From the NCBI GenBank assembly GCA_013398015.1, contig VZRR01011338.1, positions 397,245 to 461,244 of the forward strand: 64,000 bases of DNA, read 5' to 3'. Shown one piece after another: positions 48,241-59,521 of this stretch (within the stretch, counting starts at the first letter, position 1; the number at the start of each line of letters is the position of its first letter). Source of the stretch: Oreocharis arfaki (taxonomy: Eukaryota; Chordata; Aves; Passeriformes; Paramythiidae). Under the pieces are notes generated by a model. It was not told the origin of the DNA. It was given only the letters and a program-made list of their open reading frames with translations, and did no database searches. The translations under genes were made by a program, and so were the position numbers.

Positions 48241-50439
48241 ACAGTAAGTCTCTCTCTAATACAAGCACAAAACAGACAGATTACCTCGACTTGGCTAAAT
48301 AAATTCTTCAAACATAAATGGACTGCTACATTACTCTAGTAGAAGTAAGTGCACACAGCATTTAAGTGATATGGCTGTCTTGATGCAGTTAAGTAACACC
48401 TCATTTTACAAAAACTAATCAATATATAAAGAAGCGAAGTCACGGTAATTAATTCCAAAATCCAATTACTCATCACTGAATTGTCAAGGTCCTACAAATC
48501 ATAATATTGAATTTATTACTATGTACATATGCAAACCTAAAAATAAATGTATCTGGTGTGCTTCCTTGTCGTGACTACACATTATCTACTTATCTGCATA
48601 AACATTAGCTGCCCGATGCCACTTACACACCTCACTGGAAGCCCTTCCAAACTTCTTAGAGCTGTCTACATTTACTTATGTGAGTGTATTTTAAATGATA
48701 CACATAATTTTATAACTTACTAATTTGTATTCTGCTGGCTATTTACTTGTACACTAATTGTGTAAAAAGCAGTTATAATAAATTCTGATAGTTTACATTC
48801 AGTGGTATGAAAAGTCAGTAAGAAACCACAGATTATCCCTGTAAGTGCATAAAACATTCTCGGTTTCTTTCAGCAAGCTGTCAGCATGAGTGCTGCCCCA
48901 GGTAAATGGGACAATTTGGGTATCTGCCTATGAAGGACCATACACTTTTTGACAGTTCTGGCAGAGGAAAGTGTTTTATGCCAAATACAAACAAATGCTA
49001 GCCAAGGGAAAACTTAAAAATAAGGAACCTATGGAAAAGACCAATTCTTAAACTTCCTCCCAGCTGGACTTTGCCAGAGATGTGCTTGTAAGCAAATCGT
49101 GGCTTTGGTTCTGATGGGCATGCTCGAAGACTTTTTCTTAATATTAAGGATAACACATTTCAATAGCTGGGCTGATCTCAGCAGTCCCCAGCTCCCCCTC
49201 AGTCACCCTAGTCCCCAGAGTGCCTCCCTAGTTATGCCAGTATGCTGACTGTAACTACACTGGGCAGCCAATCCCGGCTTAAAATAACCCAGAATCAGCA
49301 GTTCTCTGGCAGCAGCATCAGCACTTCTACCTGCCAGTATATCTGAGGGAGCAATGCCTGGCTGCAAGCTGCACGTTCTGCCACTAAAAACCATTTGTCG
49401 GTGAACAATGGGAGAGTCCATGTACGAGAAAAACAATTCTTTCAAATGCAGGCACCCCATAATAATGAAGGGGCTATTCCACTGTGAGCATGCCACCCCG
49501 CTCAGAAAGTCCTTCGTGCCTCCACATTCCGTGACTGCGGTTCTCTCGCTACAAAACACCACAGAAAACGGGAGTGCAAAGAAAAGCATTTATGCTGCAC
49601 TGAGCTGCACTGCTGCTGTACTGAGTCTACTCTGAGCCCATACAGGCTCCTTGGGCAACATTAATATTCGATGAAAATTCCTTTAAGCGAGCACACCTTG
49701 CCTCCTGCTCTGAACACAGAGCTCCACTGCTATCGGTGTAATTGAAACTGTTTTCAAACAGAAATGAGGATGAATACTTGCAAGAAACCTGTGAGGGAAG
49801 TGGTTGACACTCCTCTTTCACACCTGCCAGGCTCTGGTGCAGCAGAGAGCAAGCACCAGGCTAAACTTCTCCGATACACTCAAAATGACAGGCCATGACC
49901 CCGTGAGCACACATTACTGCCTTTGTGCAAAGGCTTCAGAAAATACATCTTTTTAAAACTGTGTAACACAGACAAGCTTGTTAGACTGTGAAAAACGCAG
50001 GAAGATGCCATTTACTGAGAGCATGTGCAATGTTTGTACTTAAATACACCAACAGCTCCAAAATTCTGACAGTAAATAAGGGTTTTGTCCTGTAATTATG
50101 AAGACATTAACAAATACATCTTGGGGGACACCATGGAAAAGGAATAGAGAAGGAGAAATTAATCAAAAAGCTATATTGTAAGGTCTAAGCATATAAAATG
50201 CTTAAACAAACACAAAGGCCCAGTTCTAAGGTGATTACAGGGACTTGATTTCCACATTTTAGGGCAATATGGACAGTTACAGACATGCTGATACTAAAAT
50301 AAATTTGATTTGCCGTAAAACTTGCAAAAGTAAGTAATATTCGAGAGAAAAAATTATGAGTATACAGGCAATGCTACGCAGGTGGTCAGGAAGCTGACCT
50401 GCTTAAAGATTTTAATTCTTTTTAAGTGTACAGTACGAA

Positions 50440-50513
50440 TTAAAAAAAAAAAACAAACCCAAAAACACAACAGACAAACAAACAAAAAAAACCCCAAACA
50501 AAAAAACCCTACC
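50440..50513. repeat. A/C-rich low-complexity tract
   Basis: A-runs alternate with C, CC and CCCC over about 75 bases. The UBE2N sense strand is G/T-rich here. Similar in type to tracts at 42.1 and 42.5 kb and to the sense-strand G/T tract of NUDT4 intron 2. Confidence 0.75.
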
Positions 50514-50644
50514 TCCCCGTACTTCACCAACAAGAGAATGATGAGATGTGGACGGAACAAGGAAATGTTTAGGTACACATTGATCTTATTCTGTAATTCC
50601 CAGAGAATGGCTACCCAATGAAAATAAGTCTCCCAAACATGCTT

Positions 50645-50664
50645 AAATAAATAAATAAATAAAT
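50645..50664. repeat. (AATA)n microsatellite
   Basis: About five copies of a tetranucleotide A/T repeat, followed by an AT-rich stretch. Confidence 0.8.
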
Positions 50665-53600
50665 GTTTAATTTTTTTAAATTAAATTTTTAACTTCTCAT
50701 CTTTTTTAACTAATCAGGACAATCAAACACATGCAACACTTGACTTCCTGTATATTTTCAAGGGGTCTTTCTTACACTGTTTTAACAGAGGAAGTGAGTT
50801 TTATGCATCTGTTACTTCCCCTTTTTCCCCAAAAACTGCCTTTAAACCCTTTGTCCAATTTCAACTGTTCTGTGTGTTTTGTAAGCTGTCAGTGGCTAAG
50901 ACTAACCAAGCTCGGTGCTATGGGCGAGGCAGACATGAACAACTCCAGTACTACTGCTGCTGTCTGGCCAGCTTATACCAACCAAGTATATACCATTCTT
51001 GCCCAGAAAAAATCCCTGACAGTAAGGATAAAAAGAGCAGGAACACCCACATATAAACATGCTAAAAAGGAAAAAGAATAAATTCAGAGAAAACTGGGTT
51101 TTGCAGTTCTGTTGCTCACAAAAAATGCTTTTACAATAGAACAGTTAATTTTGTCTTCAAAAAGAATACCAACTCCCATCAGTAAGTGCTCCAGAACAGT
51201 ACTTCATAGTGGTTTTTTATTAGCTCTCATCTAGCACACTGAAGTTTCACAGAAGAGACTTCAGGGCATATTTTGAAAGTTATAAAGCTTTCAATGAAGT
51301 TTCCCATGCTGCTGTAGGCAGTTATTTCTATTTGTCATACTCCGCAATGTCTTTAGATTGAGATTTCTTCTCACGCCTGCACTTACTCTGCTTTTTCCAA
51401 TTCCAAGTAATGTAACAATTTCCACTGACTAAAATAAATTAATAAACCCAAAAGGAAGATGCATGCCAGTCTGTACTTGAAAAAAACCAAACCTGTCAAT
51501 CACAACTGGCTATGCCTCCCCCCTTTTCATGCCTCCCCTTTTTTATTTTTAATTAAGTGGCTAGAAAACACAGAAGTGTTGAAGGTGTTTTGACAAGCAA
51601 AAGCAAAGCTTTCCTTATTAACACAGGTGGCCTGAAGCAGAGTGACAGATGATACTGATGGGACAGATGGTGTAGCTGACATTCCGCATAGCTATTCTTC
51701 TATGAAGACATTAAATTGAAAACTAATTGTACCTGAGGGGGAAGAAACCCTCAACCTGTTTTTACCGTAACATGTGAGGATAGGAAGCCTTGGGAAGAGA
51801 GAGCACTGTGATCTTTAGAAGAGACTACCAAGCAGAAGGTGGGGGTGAGGGCTTTTGAAGCTGCCAAGACTAAGAGAAGCCACACATTGAAGAGAAATCG
51901 ATCTGCAGGGGAGTATGTTTCATTCACTCCGTGAGCTTTTGCTTGGTTATCCTACTTTCAGTCAAACGGGAAAAAACGTTACTGAAAAGCAGACATAATC
52001 ACCAGGATTCTCCTTGTTCATACACACAGAATAAGACAGAGCACTTCTTTAAGGAAGTAAACCGAATAGCACAAAAGGTGCTTCCATACATACATACAGG
52101 AAAATCAACTGCTAATGAACATGGAGATATGAGCAAGCATACAAAGGAGGAATCCAACAGAAATACACTATTTTAATCACTTTCAGTCTTGAAGAACTGT
52201 TTACAAAAGCCTCAAGCTGCCAAGGCCTCAGTCAAAACAATCAAAAAAAGATTTCTGTATGTCACCCTTTTGAAAAATAAAAAGCTTCTTCAGAAGTCTT
52301 GCTTGCTATCAACAGACTAAGGCAGGACCAAACAAATAACTACAAAAAGATGGAATCAAAATACAAAAGTGGCAAATGACTACAATCAGAAGACTCAGAT
52401 GACTAAAAACAGAAGACAAGTACTTGCAAAAAACCCCAAACATTATTTCTTACCGAGCAGAGCCCTGCAGCTGAACTGTAAAGCTTTTCTGACAAAGACC
52501 ACTCCAGTACTGAAGGAAGAAATTTTGGCATGGGATTAGACAATTTTTAAAGCTTTTTCATTGCTTTTTAGAAAGAAGTAGTACTACTCTTTGCTTGAAA
52601 AAATAGTGCAATTCTGTTCCTTGTGCTATGGCAATAGTTAATCACAACAAATTTCACACTGCAGCCAAGAGACGTGGCTAAAACAGTTAGGAACAAATCA
52701 ATATCTAGCACCTATAAAACACGTGAATTTTAAAGCTACTGTGTGAAGGCCACTAAAATTTAAGAGAAGGTTGCTTGCGAAGTCAGCACAAACTAGCTCA
52801 AAGAAGAAATCTAAGTTCCATATCTCTAGACAAATGTGCTTTGCTTAGTAATTCATCTACCTGCATGACATTTTCCTCATATCCCAGTTTTCTTATTTCA
52901 CACTCAATATTACTGCTATATAGATACCTTTAATAAATAAAACATGCTGCTTATTAATCCACAAATTAAATACTGTGGTCTAAGTGAGTGTAACAACTGA
53001 AGGAATATACTTTCTTATAGAATGGTCTTCTGCTCTACATTGTCCTTTAATACCAGCCGTGAAATCACCTAGTGAACTTCGTAACACCCATCAGAACAAA
53101 GGCATCTTAAAGAAATCACAACACCTTACAAGGTCTGAAAATTGCAAGGTCACAAAAGATCAGCGACTGCAGAAAGGAAAAGAAAAATACAAACCTGTGC
53201 TGCCTTTCCAGTTCAGCCTATTATGCACTTTTACTTTTGCCTGTATAGCTGTCTCTTGACCTCAGGGTCTAACACAGCAAGTAGCCAATGCGGAAGAAAA
53301 GAAAAGAAAGGGAAAAAGTCATACAAGAGAGAAGAGTCCCTGATGCAATGCGCCATATGTTCCACGCAAACAGCTGTGCCAACAAAAAGGAGGGTGCAAA
53401 CACATGCTCTCAGAAGGACAGGAGAAGATTCCTTTTGGTGAAAGGGCTGGTTTAAAGACTTGGGACTGTAGTGTTAATCACAGCGGGATACCAGCGTAAC
53501 AGATTACTATTCTGTAACCAACCTAAAAAGGAAATGCAGAGCCTTCCTCCTCATTCCAAAGGAAGAGGCTTAACTACCAACTGAGCTAATTTCAGCAACA

Positions 53601-54983
53601 GATGGTAAACTACTAAATTAAAAGTCTTCATCCATCTAAAGAAGCCTTAAACACCAAAGACTCTGCATATCTTACTTGTTATAAACAGTTATCTAAGAAC
53701 CTTTTATAGCACTAAGACTACAGAAAAGCATCCTTATGGCTAGCAGCTTTATGCTAGTACCTTAAAAAGAGAGATAACATCATTCAGAGGCTGACATATC
53801 TCTGATAAAATTATTCTGAAACTTCAAAACACAAAATATTAATAATGGCCTCTTATGTAAAGAGAAAATACTGCGGGTCTTAAAGCTGTTAAATATTTTA
53901 AATGGCACAATATCACATCTTTATACAAAGTCTCTGAGGAATGATTCTCTCCTTGTATTTTCAGAAGCACATTTACTAGCTCAATTCATTACGCAGTAGT
54001 CAAGCAATTTTCCTTCAGCATCACCTACTAAGATGGAGGTTACACTCCTACAACTTCGTCAAGCCAAGGCAAGGCACAAGTCCTCTCTAATCTATGTCAG
54101 ATAGTGAGAAAGTGTAGGTAGTATCCACCCTTACTTGTAGGTTCAACAAACCCTAGCTTTATTCTGAACAGATCAGGGAAGATAGACGATGGATGTGGAC
54201 TTAATCTACAACAGGAATTACAGCTCCAAGTATGAGTGTTTATTGCTGCCACCTTGCCAGAAATCACCATCCTGCAAATCTACTGAGAAAGTAAACCCTG
54301 TCAGCACTCTCAATGCAACTCAGGAAAAGTGAGCTGGGTCTTCTTAACTAAACCTTCAATCTGAAAAATGCTAACTGAACACAAAAACTCTGCTGCCATC
54401 CAGCAGAGGACAGTAACTTCCAACAGAAATCATGGAATAGCTGGCATTGGCCGTGGGTAAAAGCATCTTCCACCAGCACAAATGAACAAAATCTGCACAT
54501 CCCTTGACATGTTTCTTCCACAGGTCCTACAGGCAAAGGTCTCCAAACAGGTGGCTACAAAACAAACTTTCTGCTAACTCTGGCCATTTATAAAAGGAAC
54601 AATAGGATGCAATGCAACACTGTATGAATAATTCCAAAATAACCAAAAACAAGTGTTACTTGCAAAATGAAAAAGGCACCCCAATTGACAGAAATCCACA
54701 TCAGCTCTCCCCACTAATTTTTGTAATTGGTTTGATCTAATGTAACTGCATTACCAACTGAGCAAATGTACAGGGTGTATGTGTCAAGTTGCTGGCAGCA
54801 GAGTGGCTCCAGGGGTGACCTCTGTGGGGAGAGGCCAGGAGCTGTACCTCACCAGACACAGCCAGCTCCAAAAACATGCCACAGGACGTGGGTGAACCCA
54901 TCAGCCAAGCTGGTGGCACATCTGGGAAAATGTATTTAAAAAAGGACAGAAAACAACACGACACAGAGAAAACAGCAAGAAGG

Positions 54984-55019
54984 AAAAAAAAAAAAANAAA
55001 AAAAAAAAAAAAAAAAAAA
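54984..55019. repeat. Poly-A run with one N
   Basis: About 35 A with an ambiguous base at 54,997. Absent from the related LTR at 58.7 kb, so it expanded within or inserted into copy 1. Length is unreliable. Confidence 0.85.
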
Positions 55020-55386
55020 GTTTGTGAGCAAAACTAGTTTGAACACCAAGGTCAGAGAAGGATGGTAAAGATGAGCTCCAGGCACTGGAGCAAAGATTCT
55101 CCGTAGCCTAATGAAGGACCACAGTGGAGCAGATACCCACATCGTAGCCCACGAAGTGCATCACTCTGGAGCACAGGAGAAGTGTGAGGAGGAAGGAACA
55201 GCAGAAAGGAGCTGTTGTGGACTGACCATGAACCCCCATTCCCCATCCCCCTGCATCCATCAGGGACAGGAGAGTTGGGGAGTAAGGAGTGAAGGACTGA
55301 AGTTGACTATTAAAAAAGGGTGGCAAAGGTGGTGTTTTAATTTTGTCTCTGTTTCTCACCATCCAATTCTATCTCACCTGGAAGCT

Positions 55387-55406
55387 AATTAATTAATTAA
55401 TTAATT
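55387..55406. repeat. (TTAA)n short tandem repeat inside LTR copy 1
   Basis: Five tandem AATT/TTAA units at the place where copy 2 has ggtaataaatgata, the LTR's likely poly(A) signal. Copy 1 seems to have lost its AATAAA through expansion of the neighbouring TTAA. Confidence 0.7.
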
Positions 55407-56410
55407 TGCCCCAAGTTGAGTCTGTTTTGCCATGGTGACTATCAGTAAGTGATCTCTCTGCCTTTGTTGCGACCCATGAGCTTTTCCTTCTTATTTTTTC
55501 CCCCTTCGCTGAGGTGGGGAAAGTGTGGCTGGGTGAGCATCTGGCCAAGGTCAGCCCACCTCAGCATAAATCACACAGTAATTTTTAATCTGTGTTTGAG
55601 CTGCTGTATCCAGAACCACTTTTAGAGAGACTGTAGTAGGCAGTTTCAGACTCCACAGATGATATTGAAAACTAAGAATCTTTGAGAAAGAGACAACAGA
55701 CTTAAAGTTAAAACCACTAGCTCCCTTTCCTGCTACAGTTGAAATGGTAACACTTATCACTTGCAGAGTACCACATATAACAATTTATGTGGGAGAAGAT
55801 GTGATGAGGAAAAAGAGATCTTTCAGTTTAACTGATTGTTCATCAGTCATTTCAACATTTGCTTCCTAAGGGAGATCAGACATTTGCTGCCAAATCCTCC
55901 AGGAAGATTTCTAAAACAGATGAGAAGACACTACCAATAGCAAAAAGCAAAGAGTTGTTTGGTTTTTTTAATCACACCTAAGTTCCACTAATTTTTAGTC
56001 ACTGAGAGTGGAAGTCCTTTTGACTGTTGAGTTTACAATTAAGTCAAATTGCTTTTCTACCCACCATTTCAGCATGGTTCTCAGTCCTTCTTGATTAACT
56101 TCACGTAACTACCCCCCCCATTTCCTTTCCTCACAAAATGCAAGTCTGTCTGAACAGGAAGTTCTAGCTTCTCAGCAGCAGTGCTAATTTGAACAGTCAT
56201 CCTTCCACATACTCTATCAGCCCAAGTGTTTGCAAAGTCAAGTAACAGATGAGATCACAGAACTGATTCGGCTTAAGAAATAACCTTTACTGCACAGTTC
56301 TGAGCCAAATCAGTTCCTCAGTCTAAGTTCACCCCAGTGGCACAAAAATTTTTGTGCCAGCAGACTCCAAGCTGAATCTGTTCATATAGTAAGGCTGTTC
56401 AACCTGAATA

Positions 56411-56746
56411 ATCAGAACCATAGAACAGCACGTGTTGGAAAGGACCTTAAAGATCCCCTAGTCCAACTCCCCTGCCATGGGCAGGGACGCCTCCCACTAG
56501 GCCAGGCTGCTCAGAGCCCCATCCAACCCGGCCTCAAACATTTCCAGGGATGGGGCATCCACAACCTCACTGGGCAACCTGTTCCAGCGCCTCACCCCCC
56601 TCACAGTAAAGAATTTCTTCCTGACATCTAATCTAAACCTGCCCTCTTCAGTTTGAAGCCATTGCCCTTGTCCTATGCCCTTGTAAGAAGACCCTCTCCA
56701 GCTCTTTTGTAGGCCTGCTTTAGGTACTGGGAGGCTGCTACAAGAA
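56411..56746 (-). mobile_element. CR1 LINE 3'-end fragment
   Basis: The + strand shows accatagaacagcacgtgtt, ggaaaggaccttaaagatcc, aggccaggctgctcagagcc, aacctgttccagcgcctcac, agaatttcttcctgacatct and taggtactgggaggctgcta, the reverse complement of the avian CR1 3' region. A 96-codon minus frame across it contains RKKFFTVRGVRRWNRLPSEV, the translation of the well-conserved CR1 3' segment; it is not a host gene. About 335 bases, 5'-truncated. Confidence 0.92.
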
Positions 56747-58530
56747 CGAGCCAGGTTAACCACAAACTTCCGGTAATCTAACTTCACTAGCTGTTAACTT
56801 CCTCACCTTGTGCTGTCAACTTCTTCACCTTCTGCAAAAAACAGTACAACAACCAACTTGGGCATTTCGATCCAGACTATGCAGAGAATACATTTCTTTC
56901 ACACTTTCATTCTGATCACAGGTAACCCTTGCCAGTTACCAGTACCATTACCTTCCAACTACATCCAATAGTCCAGATTAATTTTGGGGTATGAAATAGA
57001 AACTAAAGGCTTTAGCTGCACAGGGCAAAACTTAAAGCAGTATACTGGCACACTGACAAGTTATAATTACTTGCCAAATGACAATTCTTTCCTGTCGGAG
57101 TGTGATAAGAGAGAAGATCACACTGATCTCCTTCACCAAGAAGTGATAAATTGGACACAAGAAGGTAAAAAAGCATGCATGTTTTTGCTTTGATTTTTGA
57201 GAGGGAGGCAGCAGGAAAAAGTGAAACTTATCAGACAAAACTGTCTTCTACATATAGGGGAAAGCTGCCTCAGAAAACTACAAAGACTTAATTCAAAACT
57301 TAGTATAACATTACATCACATTTCGGCACAAATTCTTCTAGGGCCTATCGATTCATTAGCTACAACTATGTAAAGAACTGGCTGTAACCAGCATTACTGA
57401 AAATAAATTGGTTACCTAAGCAGATATCATATTGTCAGAGAGATTTCAGAATGTTTACATTGAAATTATATCACTGTAAAATAACTTTATTGAAGAAAAT
57501 CTTCTGAAAATAGCATTACCTTTTAGAACAAAGAAAAAAAGAATTAGCAGCAAAGCCCATTAAACTGTAAAGCAAGGGTCAAACATCATAAATAGAAGGC
57601 TACACTTTGGTTCTCAAAAGCCAGCCTCCACAGGAATTCTCTTCCTTGCCACATAATCCCCAAGTGTCAGCATTCTACGTGCCCCCACTTCCTGGACTCA
57701 TTACTGGGCTAATGTCTCTCATACACTAATGCTTCTACCCCTCTGCAGGTTCCCAGATCCCATCACCAACCCCAAGTGTATCTAACACCACCTCCCAAAA
57801 CAAACGCAAGAAAACATGTTCCAAGTGTCAACATGTCAAAGGCATCAGCTGTAAAAAAGAAAGAATAAAACAGTGGTACAGCAGATTCAGAAAACATTAA
57901 CTAGTACTCAATATATGGACAGTTGTCCAGTAAATTGAAACTACAGCTCTGCTAAGCAAGCACCGTGAATGAACTCTGGATTGCCCACAATCCTCTCACA
58001 CACTTCCGGCTCTCCAGCTCCCACAACCATACAATTTTAACCACTGCAAAACCACTTGCAACAAGATGAAGACAAACTTACTCCAAGTAACAGTGTTTCC
58101 CAGAAGAAAAAAAAAAAATCCAGCATCAACCCACTCTTGGAAGAAGACCTTGTAGCCAAATAGTAACATGAAGAGGGGCATTTTAAGGTCAGCAGCACTC
58201 TCCCCTGAGAATGACGGCATTCTCAAATTTTCCACAGCAGATTACAGGATTCTGGAACTGTGAATCCGAGATCCTATGCAAATTCCTAGAGGATTACCTA
58301 CGTACTAGCACAGATAGACCTTTTTATGGTGCATCTCCAACTATAGTAAAGTGAGGCATACCTGAATTCACTAAGCTAAGAGTGTAAACCATTCCTGCAG
58401 TTATACTGACAGAGCACATGTGCACTGGAGGTTCACGTTAACAGATAGTGTAGAGTCAACTATCAAAGGGTGGTTAAAGCAAACAGTACTGCATACTGAG
58501 CTTCTGTCCAAATGCTATCTGTACTGCATT

Positions 58531-59521
58531 TGAATGGCAAGGTTCTGGTACTGGGGGAGCCCACAGAGATGCTTCTGTGAGAAGCTGCCAGAAGCTCTCC
58601 CCATGTCCGACAGATGCAGTGGCAGCCAGCTCCAAGATGGACCTGAGACCTGCTCCTGGCCGAGGCTGAGCCCATCAGCAATGGTGGTACCATCGCTGAG
58701 GTAAAATATTTAAGAAAGCAAAAAAACCCCACAACCTAGGCAGCAGCAGCCAAAGAAATGAGATTATGTGAGAACAACAACTCTGCAGACACCAACGTCA
58801 GTGCAGAAGTAGAGGGAGGAAGTGCTCTAGGTGCCAGGGCAGAGATTCCCCTGCAGCCCACAGTGACACAGGCTGTACCCTTACAGCCCATGGGTGACCC
58901 CATGCTGGAGCAGGGGGATGTGCTCAAAGGATGACTGCGACCTCGATGCTCCTACAGGGGAGCAAGCTCCTGGCAGGTCCTGTGGAGAGAAAAGCCCACA
59001 TTGGAGCAGGTTTGCCGGCAGGACGTGTGACCCCTGTGGCGTGAACTTGTGACCCACACTGAAGCAGTGTGCTCCTGAAGGACTGCAACCTGCAGAAAGG
59101 ACCAACACATTGGAGAAGCTCATGGAGGAACCCCATGCTGGAGCAGGGAAAGAGTATAGAGAATCCTGTCCTTGAAGAGGAAGGAGCAACAGTGAAAATG
59201 TGTGATGCACTGAACAGAACCCCCATTTCACTGCACTGCTGAGGGGCAGGAGGAAGAGGAAAATCAGGAATGAAGTGGAGCCCAGGAAGAAGGGAGGGGG
59301 GGGAGAAGGTGTTTTAAGATTTAGGCTTAATTTCTCATTACTCTACTCAGATTTAATAGGTAATAAATGATATTAACTTCCCCAAGTCAAGTCTGTTTTG
59401 CCCAGGACTGTACTGGGCGAGTGATCCCTCCCTGTGATTCTCTTGACCCTGGAGCCTTTGGTAGTATTTTCCCTCCCCTGCCCAGCTGAAGAGTGGGTAT
59501 AGAGTGGGTCAACCCACCACA
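58531..59521 (+). mobile_element. Solo LTR of an avian endogenous retrovirus (copy 2)
   Basis: About 990 bases, same family and orientation as copy 1. It starts near TGAATGGCAAGGTTCTGG, has TATTTAA at 58,707-58,713 and AATAAA at 59,362-59,367, then caagtcaagtctgttttgcc and ggcgagtgatccctccctg, and ends agagtgggtcaacccacca. It holds a series of degenerate units around CTGGAGCAG (58,905, 59,001, 59,058, 59,110, 59,138) that copy 1 largely lacks. No retroviral coding region adjoins it. Open frames of 89-116 codons on its minus strand are products of this repetitive composition. Antisense in UBE2N intron 1. Confidence 0.8.

Larger units (their letters stand above)
54780..55563 (+). mobile_element. 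Solo LTR of an avian endogenous retrovirus (copy 1)
   Basis: About 780 bases in + orientation. It starts near TGTGTCAAGTTGCTGG and has a TATA-like TATTTAA at 54,933-54,939, a middle part resembling caggcactggagcaaagatt, a late R/U5-like block gttgagtctgttttgcca with tcagtaagtgatctctctg, and an end near ggtcagcccacctca. This order matches copy 2 at 58.5 kb and the general layout of ERVL/ERVK-type LTRs common in birds. No gag, pol or env sequence flanks it, and no clear target duplication remains. A poly-A run containing a single N (54,997) is embedded. It lies antisense in UBE2N intron 1. Confidence 0.75.

Noticed and set aside
49203..49589. 128-codon minus frame in UBE2N intron 1
   Set aside because: No splice-site context, domain or recognisable similarity; likely chance.
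56497..56787. 96-codon minus frame with a WNRLP-type motif
   Set aside because: It is the translated CR1 3' segment, not a host gene.
58463..59231. Several 63-116 codon minus-strand frames
   Set aside because: They fall within LTR copy 2 and reflect its repetitive composition.
54780..59521. The two LTRs as ends of one provirus
   Set aside because: They are clearly diverged and differ in length, the 3 kb between them shows no retroviral coding sequence and contains an unrelated CR1 fragment; two solo LTRs fit better.
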